DNA of 23,689 bases from CAIUMH01 sp037142475 (GTDB taxonomy: Bacteria; Actinomycetota; Acidimicrobiia; Acidimicrobiales; RAAP-2): positions 1 to 23,689 of the forward strand of contig JBAXAR010000023.1 of the NCBI GenBank assembly GCA_037142475.1. The letters run 5' to 3'. Positions 1 through 6,729 of the stretch are shown in pieces. A program made the translations under genes and the position numbers. Each line of letters begins with the position of its first letter. The stretch's first letter is position 1. The notes beneath the pieces were generated by a model that did no database searches, was not told where the DNA came from, and saw only the letters and a list, made by a program, of their open reading frames with translations.

Positions 1-46
1 GGTGAGCGACCGGGGCTTCGACGTCGTGGAAGTTCAAGTCGTTCAT
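1..46 (-). CDS. 5' end of an unrecognised gene, cut by the window edge
   Basis: A minus-strand reading frame starts at ATG 46-44 and encodes MNDLNFHDVEAPVAH before the window ends. Its ATG overlaps the TGA of the upstream minus-strand ORF as ATGA (46-43), the usual arrangement for translationally coupled genes. Only 15 residues are visible, so no function can be given. The overlap suggests it shares a transcript with the frame-split ORF upstream. Confidence 0.35.
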   Translation of the reverse strand, partial: MNDLNFHDVEAPVAH

Positions 47-494
47 GGGATGTCCGCCAGTGACGCGAGGGCGCTGCAACACCCAAGGACCAAGGCGATG
101 AGGTCGTCGCCCGTGATGGGCGGGATGAAGGGCCAAGCGAAGTCACAGACAGCCTCGTAGTCGAGGGACAACACGAAGGAGAGGGTCCGACACGCTTCGG
201 CGTACTGCAACTGGCGAGGGGCAGATTGCCGTCACGCTGGAGCCAGAGAATCTCTTGGCCTTCCTGAGTCCCCCACTGGACCACGTACTCAGAGCCCTCC
301 CAAATCTCTCGGGCCTGGTCGTCGGAGAGTGCAGCGACAGCGAGGGCGACGGTGAAGCGGGGTGGTTCGGTGGGTGGTTCTGGTGGCGTCGAATCGATTG
401 ATTCAGCTGGCACTGGGGGCTTCCTCGGCGGCTGGCTCGAGAGGGACCGTACGCGGGAGGTGTGACCGGTGTGCCGACGCGGAAAAGTAGTCAT
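43..494 (-). pseudogene. Frame-split small ORF of unknown function (possible -1 frameshift)
   Basis: From ATG 494-492 the minus strand encodes MTTFPRRHTGH, a proline-rich stretch (PPEPPTEPPR) and then protein-like sequence such as FTVALAVAALSDDQAREIWE and YVVQWGTQEGQEILWLQRDG. Near 205-231 the protein-like character moves to the -1 frame, which reads LQYAEACRTLSFVLSL, WPFIPPITGDDLIALVLG and ALASLADIP, stopping at TGA 45-43. ATG to TGA is 452 bases, one short of 151 codons, so one lost base would explain it. The second part could instead be its own gene of about 55 residues from TTG 210-208, but no ribosome site is visible. The first frame stays open to the window edge with low-complexity Ser/Arg/Pro sequence that does not look real. 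No family is recognised. Confidence 0.4.
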
Positions 495-542
495 GAGTTA
501 GTCATGCAGCTGGTCGACTACGAACTCCCACGGAGAGTTTCC

Positions 543-572
543 TTGGAATTTTCGGGTATTTCCCGTTAGCGT
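543..572 (+). promoter_or_regulatory. Candidate promoter of the aldehyde dehydrogenase operon
   Basis: TTGGAA (543-548) and TAGCGT (567-572) are separated by 18 bases, a good match to a vegetative -35/-10 pair. Transcription would start near 579, leaving a leader of about 80 bases before ATG 659. The spacer contains the inverted repeat CGGG (553-556) / CCCG (562-565), which could be an operator half-site pair. This is a sequence-pattern call only. Confidence 0.45.
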
Positions 573-658
573 GAACTCACACGAACGATGCTGAGGTGCT
601 TGTTCCTGACGTAGTGTCAGATCCACACATCACCAACGATGACGCCTACGGAGGACCC

Positions 659-2125
659 ATGGCTGACACGCCGCGCAATGAGCCCAATCTGCTGATCGGA
701 GGGGAGTGGGTTCCCGCGTCCCAAGGAACCTACGAGATCATTAACCCCGCCACCGAAGAGGTCGTTGGGTACGCCCCCAATGCGTCGGCAGACGATGGCC
801 ACGCAGCCGCTGCAGCCGCCAAGGCCGCTCTCCCCGCATGGTCGGCAATGGCTGTCGATGAGCGCCTCGCCCTGATGAGTAAGGCCGCCGACGCCATTCG
901 GGCCAAGGCCCCTGAGCTGCTCCCCTTGGTCATCGCCGAGACAGGAGCGACGGCAACGGTCGGCTCGCGCATGCAGGTCCCTGTTGCCTCTGACCGTTTC
1001 GATCGCTACGCCCGTGATCCCCGTGCGGTCCTTCAGACCCCGCTGAACCCCCAGATCGCCACGGCCACCCCACTCGCCCCGGGTGGCGTCATCGGCGGCC
1101 TGGTGAATCGGGCCCCAGTCGGGGTTGTGGCCTGCATCACGTCCTACAACTTCCCCATGGTGAACATGGCCGGCAAGGTTGCCCCCGCCCTGGCTGCGGG
1201 CAACACCGTGGTGGTCAAACCCGCACCACAAGATCCTCTGGCCATCGTGGAGCTGGCTCGGATCCTCCATGACGTTGGCTTCCCCGCTGGCGTGGTCAAC
1301 CTTGTGAACTCCGCTGGTCCAGACGCCGCCGCCGCCCTCGTGGACTCCCCAGACGTCGACATGGTGAGTTTCACCGGCTCGACACAGGTGGGGTGTCGCA
1401 TCATGGAAGCAGGTGGCAAGACGATGAAGCGTCTCCTGCTTGAGCTCGGAGGCAAGGGCGCGGCGGTAATCATGGAGGACGCCGACGTCAAGGCCGCCCT
1501 CACGTGCATCTCGTCGACGTGGTCCTTCCACTCGGGTCAGATCTGCACTGCCCCCACCCGGGCCGTGGTGCACCGCAGCTTGGTCGATCAGATCGTCGAG
1601 GGTCTCGCCGCCATGGCGCCGAGACTCCAGGTTGGAGATCCCACCGATCCCAAGACCATGGTCGGACCGCTGATCTCCGCCGCCCAGCGTGACCGGGTGA
1701 ACGCCTACATCGCAGGAGCGGGTCCCGAAGGAGGCGAGGTTGTCGTCGACGGCCGGAACCACGGTCTCGAGACTGGCTTCTACGTCGGGCCGACACTCAT
1801 CGTCGGTTCCAACGATCTGACGTGCGCCCGCGAAGAGATCTTCGGCCCCGTGATCACCCTGATCCCGTTTGACGACGAAGACGAGGGCATCGCCATCGCC
1901 AACGACTCCGAGTTTGGCCTCTACGACTACGTCTTCTCCAAGGATGCCGGGCGCGCCTTCAAGGCGGCGAAGCAGCTTCGAGCCGGCCATGTGGGCGTCA
2001 ACACCGCTCAGCGAAACCACGACGCTCCCTTTGGTGGCTTCAAGATGAGTGGCGTCGGACGAGATGGTGGCGATTATGGCCTGCTCGCCTACTCCGAAAT
2101 GCAATCGATCATCTGGTCGGCCTGA
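659..2125 (+). CDS. NAD(P)-dependent aldehyde dehydrogenase (ALDH superfamily)
   Basis: This is a 488-residue aldehyde dehydrogenase that oxidises an aldehyde to the carboxylic acid with NAD(P)+. The catalytic set is complete: oxyanion Asn164 in the ITSYNFP motif, general base Glu262 in LELGGKG and nucleophile Cys296 in SGQIC. Spacings of 98 and 34 residues match the family. The cofactor-domain motif FTGST and the C-terminal EEIFGPV and PFGGFKMSG motifs are also present. I chose ATG 659 because GGAGG lies at 650-654; a frame-compatible GTG at 596 would add 21 residues unlike the family. It is the first gene of a plus-strand operon with a PLP lyase/decarboxylase 34 bases downstream, so its substrate may be the aldehyde that enzyme releases. 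The precise substrate cannot be read from the sequence. Confidence 0.93.
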   Translation: MADTPRNEPNLLIGGEWVPASQGTYEIINPATEEVVGYAPNASADDGHAAAAAAKAALPAWSAMAVDERLALMSKAADAIRAKAPELLPLVIAETGATATVGSRMQVPVASDRFDRYARDPRAVLQTPLNPQIATATPLAPGGVIGGLVNRAPVGVVACITSYNFPMVNMAGKVAPALAAGNTVVVKPAPQDPLAIVELARILHDVGFPAGVVNLVNSAGPDAAAALVDSPDVDMVSFTGSTQVGCRIMEAGGKTMKRLLLELGGKGAAVIMEDADVKAALTCISSTWSFHSGQICTAPTRAVVHRSLVDQIVEGLAAMAPRLQVGDPTDPKTMVGPLISAAQRDRVNAYIAGAGPEGGEVVVDGRNHGLETGFYVGPTLIVGSNDLTCAREEIFGPVITLIPFDDEDEGIAIANDSEFGLYDYVFSKDAGRAFKAAKQLRAGHVGVNTAQRNHDAPFGGFKMSGVGRDGGDYGLLAYSEMQSIIWSA

Positions 2126-2159
2126 TCATTCCGGTCATGATCAAACGGGAGCCACGAAT

Positions 2160-3428
2160 ATGAGTCGGATCCCCTCGACCCCGATCCCTGAATCAGGTCG
2201 GGACGCTGATGACATCCTCGAGGCACTCCAGGCGTCGAAGGCCGATGACCGAGATTGGCACTCGGGCAAGGTCTTCAGCCTCGTCTACTCGGCCGGCGAC
2301 GAGGTCCACGATCTTCACGCCAAGGCGCTGGGGCTGTTCTCTGCCGAAAACGGACTCAACATTCTGGCGTTTCCAAGTATCGGGTTCCTCAGCCACGATC
2401 TCGTTGAGTTTGCTGTCTCACTCCTCGGAGGAGGCCGTGACGACGTCAGCGGTTATCTCACCTCAGGTGGAACCGAGAGCCTCCTCCAAGCGGTGAAGTC
2501 AGCCCGAGACGAAGGCCGCGCCCGAGGCATCACACGACCCAAGGTCATCGCCGCCCGCAGCGCTCACGCAGCGTTCACCAAGGCGGCGGAGATGTTTGAC
2601 GTCGATTTGGTGAGGGTCGGCGTCGATGATGCCTTCCGTATCAATCTCGATGAGGTGCGCTCGGCCATCGACGAGTCCACCATCATGCTGGTCGGCTCTG
2701 CGCCGAGTTACCCCCACGGCGTGATCGACCCGATTGAAGACCTGGCCTCCATGGCCGCCGAGCGAGACCTTCTGTGCCACGTCGATGCCTGCCTCGGCGG
2801 GTTCCTGCTTCCGTGGCTCCGCGAGTTGGGCCATGTCACGACGCCATTCGACCTCGCCGTCGAGGGCGTGACCTCAATCTCCGCTGATCTCCATAAGTAC
2901 GGCTACGCCTCAAAGGGTGTCTCGGTCATCCTGTATCGAGACAGCTCACTTGCCCGGCGGCAACTCTTCGTCACCACGGACTGGATGGGGGGCTTCTATG
3001 CCTCGACGGTGATGGCGGGGACCCGACCAGCAGGACCAATCGCCGCCGGATGGGCCACGGTGATGCACCTCGGCCGAGAGGGCTACCGCCGGCTCGCCCA
3101 GCAGACCTGGGACGCAGCCCGCATGCTCGAATCTGGCGTTGCCGAGATCGATGGTCTCCGCGTCCTCGGGGACCCGGATATGACCGTGGTGGCAATCGCT
3201 GCTTCTGTCCCAGAGAACCTTGACGTCTTCGCTCTCGCCGATGAGCTCGCTTCATCGGGTGGCTGGTACCTCGATCGACAGAGCGATCCAGATGCACTCC
3301 ACCTCACGATCCACGCTGGGAGTGCCCCCGCAGTCGCACCCTTCCTGGTGGATCTCGCCCGTGCTGTCACCACGGTCGGGGCGGCCCGATCGGAAAACCG
3401 CGACGCCCCCTACGCCACCGATCACTGA
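2160..3428 (+). CDS. PLP-dependent sphingosine-1-phosphate-lyase-like enzyme (group II decarboxylase fold)
   Basis: This 422-residue fold-type I PLP enzyme resembles sphingosine-1-phosphate lyase more than other group II decarboxylases. It has TSGGTESLLQAVKSARD (cofactor phosphate binding), VDACLGGF with the PLP-pyridine Asp, ISADLHKYGYASKG with Schiff-base Lys246, and the later stretch DWMGGFYASTVMAGTRP, which parallels the lyase family's DWPGGIYASPTIAGSRP. Lyases of this type cleave a phosphorylated long-chain amino alcohol to a fatty aldehyde and phosphoethanolamine; related enzymes decarboxylate amino acids. It lacks the N-terminal membrane segment of eukaryotic forms and should be cytosolic. 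ATG 2160 has a CGGGAG site eight bases upstream; the open frame begins earlier, inside the dehydrogenase gene, but that part has no family character. It lies between an aldehyde dehydrogenase and a cyclase-family gene, probably as one transcript. Confidence 0.82.
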   Translation: MSRIPSTPIPESGRDADDILEALQASKADDRDWHSGKVFSLVYSAGDEVHDLHAKALGLFSAENGLNILAFPSIGFLSHDLVEFAVSLLGGGRDDVSGYLTSGGTESLLQAVKSARDEGRARGITRPKVIAARSAHAAFTKAAEMFDVDLVRVGVDDAFRINLDEVRSAIDESTIMLVGSAPSYPHGVIDPIEDLASMAAERDLLCHVDACLGGFLLPWLRELGHVTTPFDLAVEGVTSISADLHKYGYASKGVSVILYRDSSLARRQLFVTTDWMGGFYASTVMAGTRPAGPIAAGWATVMHLGREGYRRLAQQTWDAARMLESGVAEIDGLRVLGDPDMTVVAIAASVPENLDVFALADELASSGGWYLDRQSDPDALHLTIHAGSAPAVAPFLVDLARAVTTVGAARSENRDAPYATDH

Positions 3429-3443
3429 GAGGACGCTTCCCCA

Positions 3444-4394
3444 ATGCCGTCGTCGCATTTCATCGAGACCGCCGCCAAGGTCCGCAACTGGGGTCGCTGG
3501 GGTGCCGACGACGTCCTCGGCACACTGAACCTCATTGATGCCGCCGCCCGCAGGCGTGCGGCGGCGGCTGTCATCGATGGTGATGCCCGAACACTCGGCC
3601 TGCCGATGTCGGCCGCCGAAGGCATCCAGCTTGGGTTCATCAAGGGGCGGGTGAATCCGCAGCTGACCATGAGCCGGATCAACGAAGCCGAAGACATGGC
3701 GCCAGACGGGCCTTGCTTCACTGAGGACGTCGTGACCTTCTCGATGCAAAGCGCCACGCACCTCGACGGTTTGGCGCACGTGAGCTGCGATGGTCTCCTC
3801 TATAACGGCTATCGGGCCGACGAAATTGACGAACAGGGTTCACGCCGGTTGGGGATCCATCACCTCGGTCCGGTCGTGACCCGTGGGCTGCTCCTCGACC
3901 TCCCGCGCGCCCGGGGTGAGGATCTCCTCCCCGCTGGCCACGCCATCACGATCGAGGACCTCGAAGCTGCCGTCACCGCTGGTGGGGTCCGTCCAGAACC
4001 AGGCGATGCACTGTGTATCCGAACTGGACAGATGGCACACCTGGCCCTCGGTCGAGCACTCGATGATGCAGCGAGGAACCTCGTGGCCTATACATGGCCA
4101 GCACCAGGTCTCACCATTGAGACCGCTGCATGGTTCCATGACCACGACGTCTCACTGGTCGCCACCGACACGATGACACTCGAAGTGTTCCCTGGTGAGA
4201 ACGAGGAGGACTTCCTGCCCGTTCACGTCCTCCACCTCTTCGAGATGGGTCTCACACAGGGACAAAACTGGGTCCTCGACGATCTTGCCGAGGCAGTCGC
4301 CTCAGACGGACGACCCACGTTCCTCCTCGATGCGACGCCCCTCGCCTTCACCGGCGCCGTTGGGGGTGCCGTGAACCCACTCGCTCTTCGCTGA
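3444..4394 (+). CDS. Cyclase-family (kynurenine-formamidase-like) metal-dependent hydrolase
   Basis: This 316-residue protein belongs to the cyclase/kynurenine formamidase superfamily (Pfam Cyclase), whose members hydrolyse amide or ester bonds using a bound divalent metal. The signature His-x-Asp-x-x-x-His appears as HLDGLAH with candidate ligands His106, Asp108 and His112, followed by LLYNGYRADEI as in the larger actinobacterial subgroup. RGLLLDLPRARG and PGDALCIRTGQM are further family blocks. ATG 3444 follows GAGAGGA (3427-3433), which overlaps the end of the upstream gene, so translation is probably coupled. The substrate is not evident; many members carry only the generic name. It ends eight bases from a convergent gene. 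Confidence 0.85.
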   Translation: MPSSHFIETAAKVRNWGRWGADDVLGTLNLIDAAARRRAAAAVIDGDARTLGLPMSAAEGIQLGFIKGRVNPQLTMSRINEAEDMAPDGPCFTEDVVTFSMQSATHLDGLAHVSCDGLLYNGYRADEIDEQGSRRLGIHHLGPVVTRGLLLDLPRARGEDLLPAGHAITIEDLEAAVTAGGVRPEPGDALCIRTGQMAHLALGRALDDAARNLVAYTWPAPGLTIETAAWFHDHDVSLVATDTMTLEVFPGENEEDFLPVHVLHLFEMGLTQGQNWVLDDLAEAVASDGRPTFLLDATPLAFTGAVGGAVNPLALR

Positions 4395-4405
4395 CGTCGC
4401 CGTCA
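4392..4405. repeat. Small inverted repeat holding both convergent stop codons
   Basis: TGACG (4392-4396) and CGTCA (4401-4405) flank TCGC. The plus-strand cyclase stop (TGA 4392-4394) and the minus-strand stop of the next gene (TGA read from 4405) form its outer bases. Two facing TGA codons pair automatically, so only two of the five base pairs are informative. It could form a weak hairpin in both transcripts, but there is no T-tract. Confidence 0.3.
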
Positions 4406-5161
4406 AGCCGTTGGAAGGTCCGGGATCGGCCCCGCTGCGGCGTGCATGAGTTCCGCTCCGGCGGCGAATGCCAGAATTTCCTCGTCGGTCAGAACCTCGA
4501 ATGCTGGGTGGAGAAGCTCCTCGCACCTGATCTCGCAGGCGTGACGCCGGGCCCGGTCCTCCTCGGTGATCAAGGGAACGTCTTGCTCGGAGTAGCCAAA
4601 GAGGGCGAAATTGTCAGGACTCGTGATGTAGTGGCCAATCGCTGGAGCGAGATCGAGCTCCCGAGCGGCAGCGACGAAAGCGTCGCCTCGCAACTCACGC
4701 ATCTCGACGGCGAGCTGCATCGCCGCTGCGGGGGCATCCTCAGGGAGAGGCACTGCTCGATACCCTGAGAAGAGGGGGGCCGGGAAACCGTCGACAGCGT
4801 CGGCAACCTTGGCCGCAGCCGCCACAAAGGCATGGAGCTCCGGGGTATCAGCGAAGGCTGCCCGGCCGAAGGCATGGGCAGCCGCCAGATGAGCGGCGGC
4901 GGCCTCCGAGGCAGAGACCGCAGCAGTGCCCGCGTTCCAGAGCATCTCGACCACGTCGGGCTTGAACCAGTAGAAGGCATCAGCCACCGTGCCGGCATCG
5001 ACGTCACCCATGATGCCGCCTCGGCCCAGGCCGTAGAACAAGGTGGTGTCGGGGAGGCCAATCGCCTCACCGATGGCTTGCGTCTCTGGCGTGAAGTAGA
5101 AGGCCTGCCCGACGTTCTGCATCGGTTCGGCGAGATGGCTGACGAGTGACGTGTGATCCAT
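4403..5161 (-). CDS. SCO6745-family protein (SalK-like)
   Basis: This 252-residue protein matches the layout of the actinobacterial SCO6745/SalK family. An N-terminal EP...YFTPE block (residues 12-27) is followed by GLP..TLFYGLGRGGIMGDVDAGTVADAFYWFKPDVV, corresponding to the family's GYFAGRAAPLG...FYGFHPALV region, and then Ala-rich helices. The family's biochemical role is not firmly established; some members are annotated as helix-turn-helix proteins, but I see no clear DNA-binding motif here. It lies 45 bases downstream of a TetR gene on the same strand and may be its target. The ATG has no good ribosome site, but TAGTCT lies seven bases upstream, compatible with a leaderless transcript of its own. 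Confidence 0.65.
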   Translation of the reverse strand: MDHTSLVSHLAEPMQNVGQAFYFTPETQAIGEAIGLPDTTLFYGLGRGGIMGDVDAGTVADAFYWFKPDVVEMLWNAGTAAVSASEAAAAHLAAAHAFGRAAFADTPELHAFVAAAAKVADAVDGFPAPLFSGYRAVPLPEDAPAAAMQLAVEMRELRGDAFVAAARELDLAPAIGHYITSPDNFALFGYSEQDVPLITEEDRARRHACEIRCEELLHPAFEVLTDEEILAFAAGAELMHAAAGPIPDLPTA

Positions 5162-5168
5162 GGCCCCG

Positions 5169-5174
5169 AGACTA
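5169..5174 (-). promoter_or_regulatory. Candidate leaderless -10 element
   Basis: TAGTCT on the minus strand ends seven bases before the ATG of the SCO6745-family gene, fitting the actinobacterial TAnnnT arrangement where transcription begins at the start codon. There is no Shine-Dalgarno sequence to compete with this reading. No clear -35 element was found. Confidence 0.35.
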
Positions 5175-5206
5175 CGACGCTCGACTGGCCGGTGCAGAAC
5201 CTCGGC

Positions 5207-5992
5207 TCAACGTCGAGGGGTGCGGTGCGCGGTGATCTCGCCCCCCAGAACCGGGCCAGTCCTCGGCTGCGCAAGGGTTCCAAGGGGCTCTCGCCCAACC
5301 ATTGCCTCGGGCCCAGGTCGGCCTGTGACGGCGAGGTGGATGAATCGAGCTTGGCTGTCGATCAGGTTCGCCGTTCGGATGCCCCAGAACTCGAAGCCAT
5401 AGCGGTGAGCCGAGACGCTCGTCAGCATTGCGACGAGGGTGCCGGCGACGGCCATCGGATCAGAACCAGCCGGCGATGAGGTCATCGCCCCCTTCTGGCC
5501 AGTACGGGGGGGCATCGACATGGTGATCGTCCGGGCGAGTGCCACGGTGATGGCATTGAGCGCTCGCACCCGAAGACCTCGTAATCCTGTATCGGTGGCG
5601 TCATTACCGAACTCGAGAATTCGGAAAACGACTCGATTTGCCTCCCAATACGAGAGGAAACCCTCAGCGACGCGAAGGGCGGTCTCCCAGCTTGTCTCCT
5701 CTGACCAGTCTCCCCCGACGAGATCGGCCAACTCCGAAGCCTCGACGACGAGGTCCTCCGCGAGGACGGTGATCGCTTGCTCGACATTCTCGAAGTACTG
5801 ATAGAAGGTGGCGGGGCTTGTCCCTGCTGCCTTGGCGATATCAATCACCTTGACGGCCCGCCACGGCGTCGTCGAGAGCATCTCGAGGGTGGCGTCGAGC
5901 AGGCGTTGCCTGGTTGCCTGTCCACGTTGGCCGGGCAGTCTCCCGTCCGTCGTGGTGGCCGTCATCCTGTCGGCGTCAGTGATCTCGCTCAT
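5207..5992 (-). CDS. TetR/AcrR-family transcriptional regulator
   Basis: This 261-residue TetR-type repressor has the N-terminal helical DNA-binding domain at about residues 24-72: ATRQRLLDATLEML, then the helix-turn-helix around VKVIDIAKAAGTSPATFYQYF. The larger C-terminal ligand domain is variable, as usual, so the ligand is unknown. The C-terminal tail of about 40 residues after the last predicted helix is longer than typical. ATG 5992 was chosen because GAGGA lies just upstream on the minus strand; an in-frame start at 6031 would add 13 residues. It diverges from a second TetR gene across about 100 bases and is followed on the same strand by the SCO6745-family gene, which it may control. 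Confidence 0.88.
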   Translation of the reverse strand: MSEITDADRMTATTTDGRLPGQRGQATRQRLLDATLEMLSTTPWRAVKVIDIAKAAGTSPATFYQYFENVEQAITVLAEDLVVEASELADLVGGDWSEETSWETALRVAEGFLSYWEANRVVFRILEFGNDATDTGLRGLRVRALNAITVALARTITMSMPPRTGQKGAMTSSPAGSDPMAVAGTLVAMLTSVSAHRYGFEFWGIRTANLIDSQARFIHLAVTGRPGPEAMVGREPLGTLAQPRTGPVLGGEITAHRTPRR

Positions 5993-6049
5993 GGGTCCTC
6001 GGTCGGTTCTTCGGGCGAGTTCGGATCGCACGTCGACACTTCGATCTCC

Positions 6050-6084
6050 CTATCTTGCCAGCCTCGACTCGGCCTGCCCGATAG
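6050..6084. promoter_or_regulatory. Candidate operator between the divergent TetR genes
   Basis: CTATC (6050-6054) and GATAG (6080-6084) form an interrupted inverted repeat with a 25-base spacer inside the 101-base divergent intergenic region. The right arm overlaps TAGCCT (6082-6087), the likely -10 of the plus-strand regulator, as expected for autorepression. Five-base arms can arise by chance, so this is only a candidate. Confidence 0.25.
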
Positions 6085-6087
6085 CCT
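6082..6087 (+). promoter_or_regulatory. Candidate leaderless -10 element
   Basis: TAGCCT ends six bases before GTG 6094, and there is no ribosome-binding site in front of that start. This is the actinobacterial leaderless pattern and supports the GTG as the true start of the KstR-like regulator. Confidence 0.4.
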
Positions 6088-6093
6088 CAGGCT

Positions 6094-6696
6094 GTGGACA
6101 TCATCGCCGAGCGGCCACTCACGCGAGCCCAAGAGGCACGTCGCCAGCGGGTGATCGATGCAGCGATGGAATTAGCGCTTGCTGGCGGCTACGAAGCCGT
6201 GCAGATGCGCGACGTCGCCACCAAGGCTGACGTGGCGATGGGGACCGTCTACCGCTACTTCACCTCCAAAGATCACCTCCTCGCCGCCGCCCTCGTCTTT
6301 TGGGTTGAGCAGCTCGCCGAACGGCTCGCCGTCCGACCGGCGCGTGGAGCGAGCGCCGCCGAGCGAGTCCTGGAAGTCCTCGATCGCGCCCTTCGGGTCA
6401 TGGCCCGCCAACCCGAACTTGGGGCCGCTGTCTTCACGTCCCTCTCCTCGCCTGACCCTTCTGCAGTCGGGTGCCAGATCGAGATCACCAGGCTGTTAGA
6501 CGTCATCGTCATCACGGCTATCGGAGAACCGGCCCCACCTGACACACCTGATCGAACCAGGATGATCGGTCATATCTGGTATTCGGCGATGGTGGGCTGG
6601 GTCAATGGTTGGTCAACCATTGACCGCGTCTACGAGGAGCTCGAGATCGCCGTCGATCTCATGCTGCCATCGGATGTTGCCGCCATCGGGGACTGA
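6094..6696 (+). CDS. TetR-family regulator, KstR-like
   Basis: This 200-residue regulator has a TetR DNA-binding domain with GGYEAVQMRDVATKADVAMG and TVYRYFTSKDHLLAAAL (residues 31-67), closely resembling the KstR-type regulators of steroid and lipid catabolism in mycobacteria (GGYEAVQMR...ADVAVGTLYRYF). The overall length and the C-terminal IGHIWYSAMVGWVNGW and ELEIAVDLML blocks also fit KstR-like proteins. Translation probably begins at GTG 6094 on a leaderless mRNA. KstR is known to bind CoA thioesters of steroid intermediates; whether this protein does is not shown by the sequence. No steroid-degradation genes are in the window apart from a generic crotonase far downstream. Confidence 0.8.
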   Translation: MDIIAERPLTRAQEARRQRVIDAAMELALAGGYEAVQMRDVATKADVAMGTVYRYFTSKDHLLAAALVFWVEQLAERLAVRPARGASAAERVLEVLDRALRVMARQPELGAAVFTSLSSPDPSAVGCQIEITRLLDVIVITAIGEPAPPDTPDRTRMIGHIWYSAMVGWVNGWSTIDRVYEELEIAVDLMLPSDVAAIGD

Positions 6697-6709
6697 CCGC
6701 CTCGGGTCA
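6694..6709. terminator. Weak hairpin at a convergent junction
   Basis: TGACC (6694-6698) and GGTCA (6705-6709) can form a five-pair stem with loop GCCTCG immediately at the stop codon of the KstR-like gene, 20 bases before the convergent GH31 gene ends. There is no T-tract, so a termination role is only a guess. Confidence 0.2.
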
Positions 6710-6729
6710 CCGATGCCGTTGACCTCGAG

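Noticed and set aside
617..2104. Long minus-strand open frame (495 codons) antisense to the aldehyde dehydrogenase
   Set aside because: It lies wholly inside a clear enzyme gene, its translation has no recognisable motif, and such frames are common opposite high-GC genes.
3252..3779. Minus-strand frame of 175 codons across the PLP enzyme/cyclase junction
   Set aside because: It is antisense to two well-supported genes and has no motif.
4392..4405. Inverted repeat at convergent stops as a meaningful element
   Set aside because: Facing TGA codons pair by definition, so the remaining match is weak; listed as a feature only.
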